Source: Diplocloster agilis (lineage in GTDB: Bacteria > Bacillota > Clostridia > Lachnospirales > Lachnospiraceae). Taken from it: a stretch of 64,000 nucleotides of DNA. Below, one piece after another: positions 7,564 to 17,813 of this stretch. Both the position numbers and the translations under genes were made by a program. The DNA lies in assembly GCF_019042275.1 (NCBI RefSeq), contig NZ_JAHQCW010000027.1:1-64000 (forward strand). Direction: 5' to 3'. Under the pieces are notes generated by a model, which saw nothing but the letters and a program-made list of their open reading frames with translations, was not told the DNA's origin and made no database searches. Position 1 is the stretch's first letter. Each line of letters begins with the position of its first letter.

Positions 7564-10248
7564 ATGAATTATGGGAAAAAAGGGGTTTCGAGAAAGCAGA
7601 AAAAATTAACCTCTAAATCCGCCATGGTAGGCAAAAAACTGACGATCACATTCTTTAAAGCATTTTTAGTCGGACTTGTCGCCGTTGCTGTTGTGTTAAT
7701 TTGTGCTGGAATCGGAGTTCTAAAAGGTGTGATTGACAGTGCGCCTGATATATCTAATATAGATATAAGCCCGAACCGATTTTCCACTTTTGTATATGAC
7801 CAGGATGGAAATGAGATTACTAAGCTGGTGGCATCGGATTCAAACCGGATCTCCGCTACGATCGAAGAGATGCCTTTGGATCTCCAGCATGCCTTTGTGG
7901 CGATAGAAGATGCAAGATTTTATACCCATAATGGGATCGATATCAAGGGTATTATCCGAGCAGGTTTTACTGGAATTAAAAATGGAGGAGACTTTTCGGA
8001 AGGCGCCAGTACGATTACGCAGCAGCTGCTGAAGAATAACGTATTTACGGACTGGACCGAGGAATCGTCGTTCTCGGAGAAGCTGGAACGAAAAATTCAG
8101 GAACAGTATCTGGCGATTCAGCTGGAGAAACGGATGGATAAGGATACGATCCTGGAGAATTATCTCAATACCATTAACCTGGGCCAGAATACATTGGGAG
8201 TACGCGCGGCGTCCCACCGGTATTTTGATAAGGATGTAAGCGAACTGAATTTGTCGGAATCGGCTGTGCTGGCCGCCATTACACAGAATCCTTCCCGCTT
8301 TAATCCGCTGACGAACCCGGAGAAAAATGCCGAGCGGCGGAAAAAAGTGCTGGACAATATGCTGGAGCAGGAATATATCAACCAGCAGCAGTATGACGAA
8401 GCGATGGCGGACGATGTTTATTCCAGAATTAAAAATGTAAATGACGAGTCAGATGAATCATCAATCTATACATACTTTGTTGATGAACTGACCAAACAGG
8501 TAATTGCGGATCTGCAGGAATTAAAGGGATATTCCAATATTCAGGCTTATAACGCGCTGTACAGCTCGGGACTCAGTATCTATACCACTCAGGACCCGGC
8601 TCTCCAGAAAATCTGTGATGAGGAATTTGCCAATCCGGAAAATTATCCCGACGGCACGCAGGTGTCGCTGGATTATGCCCTGACGGTGAAAAAAGCCGAC
8701 GGGACCAAGGAAAACCACAGTACCGAGATGTTTATTACCTATTTTAAAGAGCAGGGAAATAAGAACTTCAATATGATCTTCAAGGATGAAGAGGACGCCA
8801 GGGCTCATATCCAGCAGTATAAGGATGCGGTGATGGGCGCCGGTGACGAGGTGGAAGCGGAACGGGTCAGCCTGACACCGCAGCCTCAGGCTTCGGTGGT
8901 TCTTATGGACCAGAACACAGGATACGTAAAAGCTATCGTAGGCGGACGAGGCGAGAAAGAAGCGAGCCTCACGCTGAACCGTGCTACGGGGACCAGAAGG
9001 CAGCCTGGATCTACCTTTAAGGTATTAGCCGCTTTCGCGCCGGCTCTGGATAAGGCGGGCATGACACTGGCTACGGTACAGGATGACGCGCCGTTTAATT
9101 ACGCCAACGGACGTCCGGTCAGCAACTGGTATGGTTCCGGTTATAAGGGACTGTCCACGATCCGTCAGGCGATTGAGCAGTCTATGAATATCGTAGCTGT
9201 GAAGACGATTACCGATATTACGCCCCAGGTTGGGTTTGATTATCTGAAGAAATTCGGGTTTGACACCGAAGAATCCCTGGTGGAGAAGAAGATCGTAAAC
9301 GGCGAAGTGAAGTCCGATATCGGGCAGGCGCTGGCCTTGGGCGGACTGACGAACGGTGTGACGAATCTGGAGCTGACTGCCGCTTACGCAACCATCGCGG
9401 ATGGCGGTACGTATACAAAACCGATCTTCTATACGAAGATCCTGGATCATGACGGCAATGTGCTGATAGACAACACGCCGCAGCAGACGACGGTGCTCAA
9501 AGATACGACCGCCTGGCTGCTGATCGACGCCATGCGGGACGTAGTGAGCGGAAGCAAGGGTACCGCCACAGACTGTAAGATCCCCAACATGGATGTGGCA
9601 GGTAAGACCGGTACGACCACCGGGTATAAGGATATCTGGTTTACCGGCTCGACGCCTTATTATACCTGTACGGTGTGGGGCGGATATGATATCGGCGGTG
9701 TGGAGCTGCCAAGCAGAGGCATCTACCATACGTATCATAAGAAGATGTGGAAGAGCATCATGACGCGTGTTCACGAGAATCTGGAGCCGCGGGAATTCGA
9801 GCGGCCGGATGGAATCGTCACGGCTTCCGTGTGCCGGAAATCCGGCAAACTGGCGGTGCCGGGGCTGTGTGATGCGGACCCCAGAGGCAGTATGATTATT
9901 TCGGAATATTTTGCCAAGGGCACGGTGCCAACGGATTCCTGTGATGTGCATGTACAGGTACTCTATTGTATGGAATCCGGTATGATAGCAAATCAGGGCT
10001 GTCCGAATGTGGAACCGAGAATCTGCATTCGAAGACCCGACGGGGACATCGGTGTGACTGATGACACGCCGTATGAGCTGCCGGATGATATCGCAGCCGG
10101 AACCTGTGTGATCCATGGAGGAGAGTCTTCCTATATACCTCCCGCCGACAGCGGGCAGGGGAATGCGCCTTTGCAGGACAGCGGGGGAAACGTTTCTGAT
10201 GATATCCAGGATATTCTGGATAATGCATTCGGCGGCGATGAGGAATAA
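7564..10248 (+). CDS. class A penicillin-binding protein (glycosyltransferase + transpeptidase)
   Basis: Bifunctional peptidoglycan synthase anchored in the membrane by one segment (about residues 29-53) after a basic N-terminus. The glycosyltransferase domain shows IEDARFYTHNGID, EGASTITQQLLKN and EKRMDKDTILENYLNTINLG. The transpeptidase has the three penicillin-binding motifs: STFK (serine near 482), SMN (near 539) and KTG (near 680). The tail of about 150 residues contains several cysteines (near CRKSG, CDAD, CDVH, CMESG, CPNVEPRIC) and ends Gly/Asp-rich; this extracellular extension resembles the PBP1A group of clostridia. RBS AAAGGAGG precedes the ATG. 894 residues, full length. Confidence 0.95.
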   Translation: MNYGKKGVSRKQKKLTSKSAMVGKKLTITFFKAFLVGLVAVAVVLICAGIGVLKGVIDSAPDISNIDISPNRFSTFVYDQDGNEITKLVASDSNRISATIEEMPLDLQHAFVAIEDARFYTHNGIDIKGIIRAGFTGIKNGGDFSEGASTITQQLLKNNVFTDWTEESSFSEKLERKIQEQYLAIQLEKRMDKDTILENYLNTINLGQNTLGVRAASHRYFDKDVSELNLSESAVLAAITQNPSRFNPLTNPEKNAERRKKVLDNMLEQEYINQQQYDEAMADDVYSRIKNVNDESDESSIYTYFVDELTKQVIADLQELKGYSNIQAYNALYSSGLSIYTTQDPALQKICDEEFANPENYPDGTQVSLDYALTVKKADGTKENHSTEMFITYFKEQGNKNFNMIFKDEEDARAHIQQYKDAVMGAGDEVEAERVSLTPQPQASVVLMDQNTGYVKAIVGGRGEKEASLTLNRATGTRRQPGSTFKVLAAFAPALDKAGMTLATVQDDAPFNYANGRPVSNWYGSGYKGLSTIRQAIEQSMNIVAVKTITDITPQVGFDYLKKFGFDTEESLVEKKIVNGEVKSDIGQALALGGLTNGVTNLELTAAYATIADGGTYTKPIFYTKILDHDGNVLIDNTPQQTTVLKDTTAWLLIDAMRDVVSGSKGTATDCKIPNMDVAGKTGTTTGYKDIWFTGSTPYYTCTVWGGYDIGGVELPSRGIYHTYHKKMWKSIMTRVHENLEPREFERPDGIVTASVCRKSGKLAVPGLCDADPRGSMIISEYFAKGTVPTDSCDVHVQVLYCMESGMIANQGCPNVEPRICIRRPDGDIGVTDDTPYELPDDIAAGTCVIHGGESSYIPPADSGQGNAPLQDSGGNVSDDIQDILDNAFGGDEE

Positions 10249-10273
10249 AACTCGTTAAAATCAGAATCAGGAA

Positions 10274-10303
10274 GGGGTGTTCCGGTAAAAGGGACACCCC
10301 CTT
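10274..10303 (+). terminator. terminator after the PBP gene
   Basis: GGGGTGTTCC and GGGACACCCC arms with a GTAAAA loop and a short T run (CTTTG). addB begins 22 bases later, so read-through may feed it. Confidence 0.7.
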
Positions 10304-10324
10304 TGTACATAAGGAGAACAGTCC

Positions 10325-13300
10325 ATGTCTTTACAGATTATTCTGGGAAACGCAGGAGCGGGTAAGTCCACCTGTCTATATGAGGAAATGATACGCCAGT
10401 CTATCGAGTATCCGGACCGGAATTATTTCGTGATCGTTCCGGAGCAGTTTACGATGCAGACCCAGATGGATCTGGTCAGGATGCATCCCAGAGGGGGCGT
10501 GCTGAACATTGACATCTTAAGCTTCGAACGTCTGGCTTACCGGATCTTCGACGAGCTGGGCGGGAATCACTGCCTGGTTCTGGAGGAAACCGGTAAGAAC
10601 CTGGTGCTGCAAAAGATCGCGGAAGAGAAACGGGAGGAGCTGAAACTGCTGGGAGGCAGTATCCGCAAACCCGGCTATATACGGGAGATCAAATCGGTCA
10701 TCTCCGAATTTACCCAATATGGGGTGGAGGACGAACAGCTGGAAGAAATGATCCGGTTCGCACAAAAGAATCCCAGGCTGCAGTGGAAACTGCAGGATAT
10801 CCGGGTGCTCTATGACGCATTCCGGCAGTATCTGAAGGACCGGTATATTACGGCGGAGCAGGTGCTGGAAGTGCTGTGTCATTGCGTGGAGCGTTCCGCG
10901 CTTTTAAAAGACTGCGTGATCGCGCTGGATGGCTTTACCGGTTTTACCCCGGTTCAGAACCAGCTGCTGGAAAAGCTGCTTCGGACAGCCGGTCAGATCT
11001 GGGTGACGGTAACCCTGGATGAGCGGGAGAATCCTATGTATCTGGGAGCGGACCACCAGCTGTTCTATTTGAGTAAGAAAACGATACGGGGACTTATGAA
11101 GCTGGCGGAATCTGCCGGAGCACGGGTAAAAGATCCCATCGTGCTGAACAACCGGAAGAATCCAAGGTTCCGGGAGGCTCCGGCGCTGGCCTGGCTGGAA
11201 CAGCATTTATACCGGTATGGCAAAGAACGCTATGAAAAGGAACAAGATCAGCTGACCCTGTTCTGCTCTCAGAATCCTCCGGAGGAGGTGGAGGAAGCCG
11301 CCAGACGGATTCTGGAATTAGTAAGGGAACACGGATACCGCTACCGGGAGATCGCGGTGGTGGCCGGGGATATCACCATCTATGGAAATTATGTGAGGAA
11401 GGTGTTTGCGGAATACGGCATTCCGGCCTTTATCGACCAGAAGCGGAATATTCTGATGAATCCGGCCGTGGAGTGGATACGGTCCCTGCTTCAGATGGTG
11501 GACCAGAACTTCAGTTACGAGAGTGTGTTCCGGTATCTGCGGTGCGGACTGTCCGGCTTTTCCGGAAGAGAGACCGACCTGTTGGAGAATTACTGCATCG
11601 CGCTGGGAATCCGGGGCTTTTCGAAGTGGAAGCAGAAATGGGTGCGAAGCTATCCTGGCCTGACAGAAGAGGAGCTTGTGCAGGTGAACGATCTGCGGGA
11701 ACGGTTCGCCGGTGAGATGGCGGATACGCAAGCGGCCCTGAGCCGAAAAGGCGCGTCTGTGGAGGAGATCACGAGGGCGGTCTATGAACTGATGGTCCGC
11801 CGGGAGATCCAGCTTCGGTTAAAGGAGTATGAGGAGCAGTTCAAGGCCTCCGGCAATATGGATCTGGCCAAGGAGTATTCCCAGGTGTACCGGATTCTGA
11901 TGGACCTGTTTGACAAGCTGATCGACCTGCTGGGGGATACCCGGATTGCGCTCCGGGAATACGCGAAGATCCTGGACGCCGGTTTTGAAGAGGCCAAGGT
12001 GGGGGTTATCCCCATGGAACAGGATCTGGTGCTGATCGGTGATGTGGAGCGTACCAGGCTCAATGAGATCCGGGTGCTGTTTTTCCTGGGAGCGAACGAC
12101 GGGCTGGTGCCAAAGGCGGGAGGTAACGGCGGAATTCTCTCGGATATGGACCGGGAACTGCTGGCTGCCGGCGATGTGGAGCTGGCTCCGACAGCCAGGC
12201 AGAATGTGTGTATTCAAAAATTCTATCTGTACCTGGTGCTGACAAAGCCCAGCAGACAGCTGTACATAAGTTTCAGCAAGGTGGATGCGGGCGGGAAGAC
12301 GCTGCGTCCGTCCTCCCTGGTGGGGACGCTGCGAAAGCTGTTTCCGGGGCTTACGCCGGAAGAGGCCGGGGACAAAGAGACGTTTGCTTGGCGGGTAATG
12401 ACTCCGGAGAGCGGAATCCGCTGCCTGGCGGAACGGATGCAGGATATGCTGCAGAAACCGGAGGATTCTTATAAAGAGCTGTTCAGCTGGTACCGGAGAG
12501 ATCCCGGATGGGAACCGGTCATCCGGGGACTAACGGAGGCCTCCTGCGCCTCCAATTCTGACCCACGGATCAGCCGGGCAGTAGCCAATGTTCTCTATGG
12601 GACAGTTCTTCAGAACAGCGTGACCAGGTTAGAGCGGTATGCGTCCTGCGCCTGCGCTCATTTTCTGGATTATGGACTGCATCTTACGGAACGGGCGGAG
12701 TATTCCTTTGAGGCGGTGGATCTGGGTACGGTATTCCACCGGGCGCTGGAAGTGTTCGGGAAGAAGCTGAACCAGAGCGGATACAGCTGGTTTACGTTGG
12801 ATGATGAGAAGCGGGAGGAATTGACAGACGCGGCGGTGGAGGAAGTGGTCACCGATTATGGAAATATGGTGCTGTACAGTTCCGCGCGCAATACCTATCT
12901 CCTGTCCAGGATGAAACGCCTGCTGCGCCGGACGACCTGGGCGTTGTCCAGGCAGCTGGAAAAGGGAGGATTTACGCCCGGGAATTATGAGATTTCATTT
13001 TCCGACGCCACGAATCTGGATTCCGTCAATATCGCCCTGTCGGCGGAAGAGCGGCTGCGGCTTCAGGGCAGGATCGACCGGGTGGATGTCTGCGAGGACG
13101 GGGACAACCTGTATGTGAAGGTGGTGGATTATAAATCGGGAAATACGGCGTTTGATCTGGTGGCGCTCTATTATGGGCTCCAGCTTCAGCTGGTAGTCTA
13201 TTTAAACGCGGCCATGGAGATTGAACAAAAGGAGAATCCGGACAAGCATGTGATTCCGGCCGGTATCCTTTATTATAATATGAAAGATCCGATTCTGGAC

Positions 13301-13729
13301 CGGAAGGAGGCGGAGCAGCCGGAGGAAATACAGGAGCGTTTATTAAGCCAGCTGCAGATGAACGGGCTGGTCAATGCGGACCGGGATATTATAGACCGGA
13401 TGGACCAGCAATTGAGCGGACGTTCCCAGGTAATTCCGGTATCTGTCAATAAAGACGGCAGCCTGTCTAAGAGTTCCAGTGTGGCCAGCAGCGAAGAATT
13501 CCATACAATATCAGATTATGTGAACCAAAAAATCGTGGAATTGGGCAAAGGGATGCTGGAGGGCAATATCAAGGCGGAGCCTTATGAGCTGTCGGGGCAG
13601 ACCGCCTGTGATTACTGTCCTTATAAGGCGGTCTGCGGATTTGACGAGAAGCTTGAGGGGTTCGCGCGAAGGAGGCTGGCCAGCTATCAGCCGGATGAGA
13701 TCTTAAGACGTATGAAGGAGGAGGTGTGA
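10325..13729 (+). CDS. addB: AddB subunit of the AddAB helicase-nuclease
   Basis: Subunit of the AddAB complex that resects double-strand breaks and yields 3' ends for RecA. 1134 residues. The N-terminus carries the nucleotide loop GNAGAGKST (residues 8-16); the helicase-like middle includes MEQDLVLIGDVERTR. The C-terminal nuclease domain has VVDYKSG near 933 and the Fe-S cluster ligands typical of AddB: one cysteine in the CACAHF region near 775 and the late cluster CDYCPYKAVC near 1094. The stop overlaps the ribosome site of addA, so the two are translationally coupled. Confidence 0.95.
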   Translation: MSLQIILGNAGAGKSTCLYEEMIRQSIEYPDRNYFVIVPEQFTMQTQMDLVRMHPRGGVLNIDILSFERLAYRIFDELGGNHCLVLEETGKNLVLQKIAEEKREELKLLGGSIRKPGYIREIKSVISEFTQYGVEDEQLEEMIRFAQKNPRLQWKLQDIRVLYDAFRQYLKDRYITAEQVLEVLCHCVERSALLKDCVIALDGFTGFTPVQNQLLEKLLRTAGQIWVTVTLDERENPMYLGADHQLFYLSKKTIRGLMKLAESAGARVKDPIVLNNRKNPRFREAPALAWLEQHLYRYGKERYEKEQDQLTLFCSQNPPEEVEEAARRILELVREHGYRYREIAVVAGDITIYGNYVRKVFAEYGIPAFIDQKRNILMNPAVEWIRSLLQMVDQNFSYESVFRYLRCGLSGFSGRETDLLENYCIALGIRGFSKWKQKWVRSYPGLTEEELVQVNDLRERFAGEMADTQAALSRKGASVEEITRAVYELMVRREIQLRLKEYEEQFKASGNMDLAKEYSQVYRILMDLFDKLIDLLGDTRIALREYAKILDAGFEEAKVGVIPMEQDLVLIGDVERTRLNEIRVLFFLGANDGLVPKAGGNGGILSDMDRELLAAGDVELAPTARQNVCIQKFYLYLVLTKPSRQLYISFSKVDAGGKTLRPSSLVGTLRKLFPGLTPEEAGDKETFAWRVMTPESGIRCLAERMQDMLQKPEDSYKELFSWYRRDPGWEPVIRGLTEASCASNSDPRISRAVANVLYGTVLQNSVTRLERYASCACAHFLDYGLHLTERAEYSFEAVDLGTVFHRALEVFGKKLNQSGYSWFTLDDEKREELTDAAVEEVVTDYGNMVLYSSARNTYLLSRMKRLLRRTTWALSRQLEKGGFTPGNYEISFSDATNLDSVNIALSAEERLRLQGRIDRVDVCEDGDNLYVKVVDYKSGNTAFDLVALYYGLQLQLVVYLNAAMEIEQKENPDKHVIPAGILYYNMKDPILDRKEAEQPEEIQERLLSQLQMNGLVNADRDIIDRMDQQLSGRSQVIPVSVNKDGSLSKSSSVASSEEFHTISDYVNQKIVELGKGMLEGNIKAEPYELSGQTACDYCPYKAVCGFDEKLEGFARRRLASYQPDEILRRMKEEV

Positions 13730-13731
13730 GC

Positions 13732-16700
13732 ATGGGATTTTCCTGGACGGAGGAGCAGCAGCGGGTGCTGGATGCCCGAAAGAAAAACGTGCTGGTTTCG
13801 GCGGCGGCCGGTTCCGGTAAGACTGCGGTACTGGTGGAGCGGATCATCCGCATGGTCACCGATCCCGAGGATCCCGTGGACATCGACCGCCTGCTGATCG
13901 TGACCTTTACCAACGCGGCAGCCGCGGAAATGCGGGAGCGTATTACAAAGGCCATCGAGAGCCGGCTGGAGGAGCAGGAGGGGAACGGTCATCTGCAGAG
14001 GCAGCTGACGCTGATCCACAACGCGCAGATCTCTACCATCGACAGCTTTTGCCTGTATGTGATCCGGAATTATTTTCATGTCATCGAGCTGGACCCCAAC
14101 TTCCGGGTGGCCGACGAAGGGGAGTTAAAGCTCTTAAAGAGCGACGTTGCGGCAGAACTGCTGGAAGAGTGTTATGAAAAAGGGGAGGAAGATTTCCTGC
14201 ATTTTGTAGAATGCTATTCCACGGGAAAATCGGACAAAGGGCTGGAGGAGCTAATCCTGCAGCTGTACGAGTTTTCCATGAGCTATCCGTGGCCCAAGGA
14301 GTGGCTGTCTGAGTGCGCGCAGGCCTACCGGGTCGGGGACTCAAAGGAGCTGGAAGAGAGTCTCTGGATGGGAGCCATACGCCGCTATCTGGGCCAGGTA
14401 CTGGCAGAGCTGAAGGAACAGACCAGGCAGGCGGTGGAGCTGATCCATCAGCCGGACGGGCCTTATATGTACGAGGACGCGCTGCAAGGGGATATGAAGC
14501 TGCTGGATCAGTTGTGTGGCTGCGGCACCTATTTGGAATACGCGGAGGCGTTTGAGAACCTCGTATTTGTCAGGCTGTCTTCAAAAAAAGACGCGAACGT
14601 ATCGGACGAAAAACGGCAGGCGGTAAAAGAGGGAAGAGAGCAGATCAAGAAAGTGCTGAAGGGGTTAAAGGAACAGTTTTTTTACAGTTCCGCCGCGCAG
14701 GTGCTTCTGGATATCCAAAACAGCCGGGAGAATATGGAAGTGCTGATGGGGCTGGTCTTGGATTTTACAGAAAAATTATCCCGGAAGAAGAAAGAGAAGA
14801 ACCTGGTGGATTTTCCGGATCTTGAACACTACGCGCTGGAGATACTGGTGGAGCGCACGGAAGATGGCTGGACGGCCAGACCGGCGGCCGAAGACCTGAA
14901 AAACTATTTTACGGAAATCATGATCGATGAGTATCAGGACAGCAACCTGGTGCAGGAAATGATTCTGAACAGTATTTCGCGGGAGAAGGACGGGCATCCG
15001 AACATCTTCATGGTGGGCGATGTGAAGCAGAGCATCTACCGGTTCCGTCTGGCGCGCCCGGAGCTTTTCATGGAGAAATATGATACCTACAGTAAGGAGG
15101 ATCACGCGGCCTACCAGCGGATCGATCTGCACCGGAACTTCCGCAGCCGTCTGGAAGTGATCGATTGTGTGAACTTCATTTTCCAAAGGATCATGTCCAA
15201 GACGCTGGGAAATGTGGAGTATGACGGGGACGCCGCGCTTTATCCGGGAGCGGATTTCCCGGAGGCGCCCTGCGGGAATCAGGCGGAACTGCTCCTTCTG
15301 GACCCGGACAGCCCGGATGAGATGGAGGAAGAAACCGAGGCTAATGCCCGGGAGCTGGAGGCCAGAGCGGTGGCCGGCAGAATTTTGGAACTGAAGGAAA
15401 GCCAGAAGGTCTGGGATCGGGACTTAAACGAATACCGACCGGCCAGGTACAGCGATATGGTGATCCTGTTGCGGACCGTATCCGGCTGGGCGCAGACATT
15501 TACACAGATTCTTCTTTCCTACGGCATCCCGGCCCATACCAGCTCGCAGACCGGATATTTTTCTACGCTGGAAGTGCAGGTGGTGCTGAATTTTCTGCGG
15601 CTGATCGATAATCCCAGGCAGGACCTGCCTTTGGCCTCTGTGCTGAAATCACCGGTTGCCGGACTGTGCGGGGAAGATCTGGCGTTGATCAAAAGCGCGT
15701 ATCCAAGTCTTCGGTTTTATGAGTGCTGTGAACAGTATGCGCTGGGGTCTGAAGGGGAAGAGGTGCAAGAAGCATTCTATGGGGAAAAAGATTCTCTGGT
15801 GGAGCCGCTGTCGCAGCCTGTCCGAAAGAAGAGAGTAGCGGATAAACTTAGATCCTTTTACCGGCTTCTGGAGAGCTTCCGGGAGAAGGTGCCTTATACG
15901 GCCATTCATGAGCTGCTCTGGCAGATCTTAAGGGAGACGGGCTATGGAGACTGTGCGGCTGCTATGCCGGGCGGCGCCCAGCGGCTGGCGAATCTGAATA
16001 TGCTGGTGGAGAAGGCGCTGGATTTTGAGAAAACCAGCTACCGGGGGTTGTTCCACTTTATACGGTATATCGAACAGCTTCAGAAATATGACGTGGACTT
16101 CGGGGAAGCATCCCTGCTGGGAGAAAATGAGGACGCGGTGCGGATCATGAGTATCCATAAGAGCAAGGGGCTGGAATTTCCCATCGTATTCGTAAGCGGC
16201 ATGGGAAAGAGTTTTAATAAACAGGATGTCCGCAGCAAGATCGTGATCCACCCGGATCTGGGCGTAGGCGCAGACTATGTAGACCCCGCGCTTCGGGTGA
16301 AGACGCCGACCCTGTTCAAAAAAGCGGTGCAGCGGCAGACGGATCTGGAGAATCTGGGGGAGGAGCTTCGGGTGCTCTATGTGGCGCTGACCAGGGCCAA
16401 GGAAAAACTGATCATGACCGGGGCGGTGAAAAAGCTGGCGGAACGGCTGGAAGCCGGAGACGGTGTGGCAGATGAGTCCGGCGGAGCCGGTACCGGCAGC
16501 GGGAGACTCTCGTTCTTAAAGCGGACTTCGGCGGGCAGTTATCTGGACTGGATACTTCCGGTGGCGCTAAATTCTGATTCCGGGATAGAGATCAAACCCT
16601 TAAGCCTGCTGGAATTGGTAGGTCTGGAAGCACGGCAGCAGGTGACACAGAAGCTTTCGAAGGAAGCACTGTTTGAATGGGACCCGGATGAAGTCTACGA

Positions 16701-17427
16701 TCCGCAGCTGCGTGAGATTCTGGAAAAGAGGCTGAACTACCAGTATCCATACCGGAAAGAAGCGGCGCTAAAGGCTAAACTCAGCGTGTCGGAGATCAAG
16801 CGGATGGGACAGTATGAAGCAGATGAGCCTCAGGACCAGATGTATGAGGAGCCGGAGATTATCCCGCTGCTGCCGCAGTTTATCCAAAAGGAAGGAAAAG
16901 AGATGACGTCGGCCCAGAGAGGGACGGTCTATCATAAGGCATTGGAGTGCCTGGAATACCAGGAGATGCAGAAGGAAGAACGAATCCGGGAGCGTCTGCG
17001 GATATTGGCGCAGGACGGGATACTGACCCCTCAGGAGATCAAGGTGGTGGATGTGTCCAGAATTCTTCTGTTTGGAAAATCTTCACTGGCAAAGCGGATG
17101 GCAGCGGCGGAGAAAGAGGGACGGCTCTGGCGGGAGCAGCAGTTTGTCCTGGAGGTGCCGGCGGCGGAGGTCTATCCGGATTACCAGGGAGAGGCTTATG
17201 TTCTGATCCAGGGGATCATCGATGTTTATTTTCAGGAGGAGGATCAGTTAGTCGTCGCGGATTATAAAAGTGACCGGATACGTCCTGGCCGGGAGAGAGA
17301 GCTGGCGGCACGGTATCAGGTACAGCTGAATTATTATCAGCGGGCGCTGGAGCAGCTGACCGGTAAAAAGGTGAAGGAGAAACTGATCTATTCCCTGGAG
17401 GCGGGGAAGGAGATCAGGGTCTTATAG
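13732..17427 (+). CDS. addA: AddA subunit of the AddAB helicase-nuclease
   Basis: UvrD-type 3'-5' helicase fused to a RecB-family nuclease, partner of AddB. 1231 residues. Motifs in order: TEEQQRVLD (Q motif), SAAAGSGKT (Walker A, about residues 23-31), VTFTNAAAAEMRERI, IDEYQDSN (Walker B, near 398), GDVKQSIYRFRLARPELF, MSIHKSKGLEFPIVFV, LRVLYVALTRAKEKL, and the nuclease motif VVADYKSDRI near 1175. The ATG at 13732 is preferred to the GTG at 13726 because AGGAGGAGG lies seven bases before it. Two stops in other frames and a hairpin follow, so addBA ends here. Confidence 0.95.
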   Translation: MGFSWTEEQQRVLDARKKNVLVSAAAGSGKTAVLVERIIRMVTDPEDPVDIDRLLIVTFTNAAAAEMRERITKAIESRLEEQEGNGHLQRQLTLIHNAQISTIDSFCLYVIRNYFHVIELDPNFRVADEGELKLLKSDVAAELLEECYEKGEEDFLHFVECYSTGKSDKGLEELILQLYEFSMSYPWPKEWLSECAQAYRVGDSKELEESLWMGAIRRYLGQVLAELKEQTRQAVELIHQPDGPYMYEDALQGDMKLLDQLCGCGTYLEYAEAFENLVFVRLSSKKDANVSDEKRQAVKEGREQIKKVLKGLKEQFFYSSAAQVLLDIQNSRENMEVLMGLVLDFTEKLSRKKKEKNLVDFPDLEHYALEILVERTEDGWTARPAAEDLKNYFTEIMIDEYQDSNLVQEMILNSISREKDGHPNIFMVGDVKQSIYRFRLARPELFMEKYDTYSKEDHAAYQRIDLHRNFRSRLEVIDCVNFIFQRIMSKTLGNVEYDGDAALYPGADFPEAPCGNQAELLLLDPDSPDEMEEETEANARELEARAVAGRILELKESQKVWDRDLNEYRPARYSDMVILLRTVSGWAQTFTQILLSYGIPAHTSSQTGYFSTLEVQVVLNFLRLIDNPRQDLPLASVLKSPVAGLCGEDLALIKSAYPSLRFYECCEQYALGSEGEEVQEAFYGEKDSLVEPLSQPVRKKRVADKLRSFYRLLESFREKVPYTAIHELLWQILRETGYGDCAAAMPGGAQRLANLNMLVEKALDFEKTSYRGLFHFIRYIEQLQKYDVDFGEASLLGENEDAVRIMSIHKSKGLEFPIVFVSGMGKSFNKQDVRSKIVIHPDLGVGADYVDPALRVKTPTLFKKAVQRQTDLENLGEELRVLYVALTRAKEKLIMTGAVKKLAERLEAGDGVADESGGAGTGSGRLSFLKRTSAGSYLDWILPVALNSDSGIEIKPLSLLELVGLEARQQVTQKLSKEALFEWDPDEVYDPQLREILEKRLNYQYPYRKEAALKAKLSVSEIKRMGQYEADEPQDQMYEEPEIIPLLPQFIQKEGKEMTSAQRGTVYHKALECLEYQEMQKEERIRERLRILAQDGILTPQEIKVVDVSRILLFGKSSLAKRMAAAEKEGRLWREQQFVLEVPAAEVYPDYQGEAYVLIQGIIDVYFQEEDQLVVADYKSDRIRPGRERELAARYQVQLNYYQRALEQLTGKKVKEKLIYSLEAGKEIRVL

Positions 17428-17441
17428 AGATGGGGACAAAT

Positions 17442-17498
17442 GGAAATGCCATATATCTTCGAAGCTTGGGGAAGGTATGGGGCATTTCCGTTTTGTTT
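17442..17498 (+). terminator. hairpin terminator after addA
   Basis: GGAAATGCC at 17442-17450 pairs with GGCATTTCC at 17481-17489, followed by GTTTTGTTT. Confidence 0.75.
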
Positions 17499-17559
17499 GG
17501 ATTAATCTTGTTTATGGATGCTTAGATATCAACATAGTTTGCTAAACCACACCAGAATA

Positions 17560-17695
17560 TATACTTAACAGTATCCCATTAACACATGCCCTTCGGGCGG
17601 GTTCGCAGCATTCGCTGCTCAATAGTGTATACTTAACAGTATCCCATTAACACATACCCTTCGGGCGGATTCGCAGCATTCGCTGCTCAATAACG
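17560..17695 (+). repeat. two tandem copies of a 68-bp unit with internal hairpins
   Basis: Unit 1 is 17560-17627 and unit 2 is 17628-17695. They differ at only a few positions. Each begins TATACTTAACAGTATCCC, holds two small hairpins (GCCC-TTC-GGGC or its variant, and GCAGC-ATTC-GCTGC) and ends CTCAATA. Located between the addA terminator and the promoter of the 2-hydroxyacid dehydrogenase. Confidence 0.9.
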
Positions 17696-17729
17696 TATAG
17701 AATTAGTAGAAAATTATCGGTAAGGAGTG

Positions 17730-17769
17730 TATAATATTCTTAAAATATAGTATTCCTATAGGAAATAGG
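17730..17769 (+). promoter_or_regulatory. promoter region with CymR/IscR-like operator, copy 1
   Basis: A TATAAT box at 17730-17735 (weak -35) or a later TATAGT at 17746-17751 precedes CCTATAGGAAATAGG at 17755-17769. The same 15 bases stand before metY at 19285-19299. The sequence contains CCTAT-AGGAA-ATAGG, an inverted repeat, and resembles sites of Rrf2-family sulfur regulators. Confidence 0.7.
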
Positions 17770-17813
17770 AAACGAAAAATTTAATTTAGAAAAATGAAAA
17801 GGGAGGCGTGACA

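Noticed and set aside
9025-10116. 363-codon frame antisense to the PBP gene
   Set aside because: Shadow of a gene with complete catalytic motifs.
17560-17695. CRISPR-like array
   Set aside because: Only two units of 68 bp directly joined, no spacers and no cas genes.
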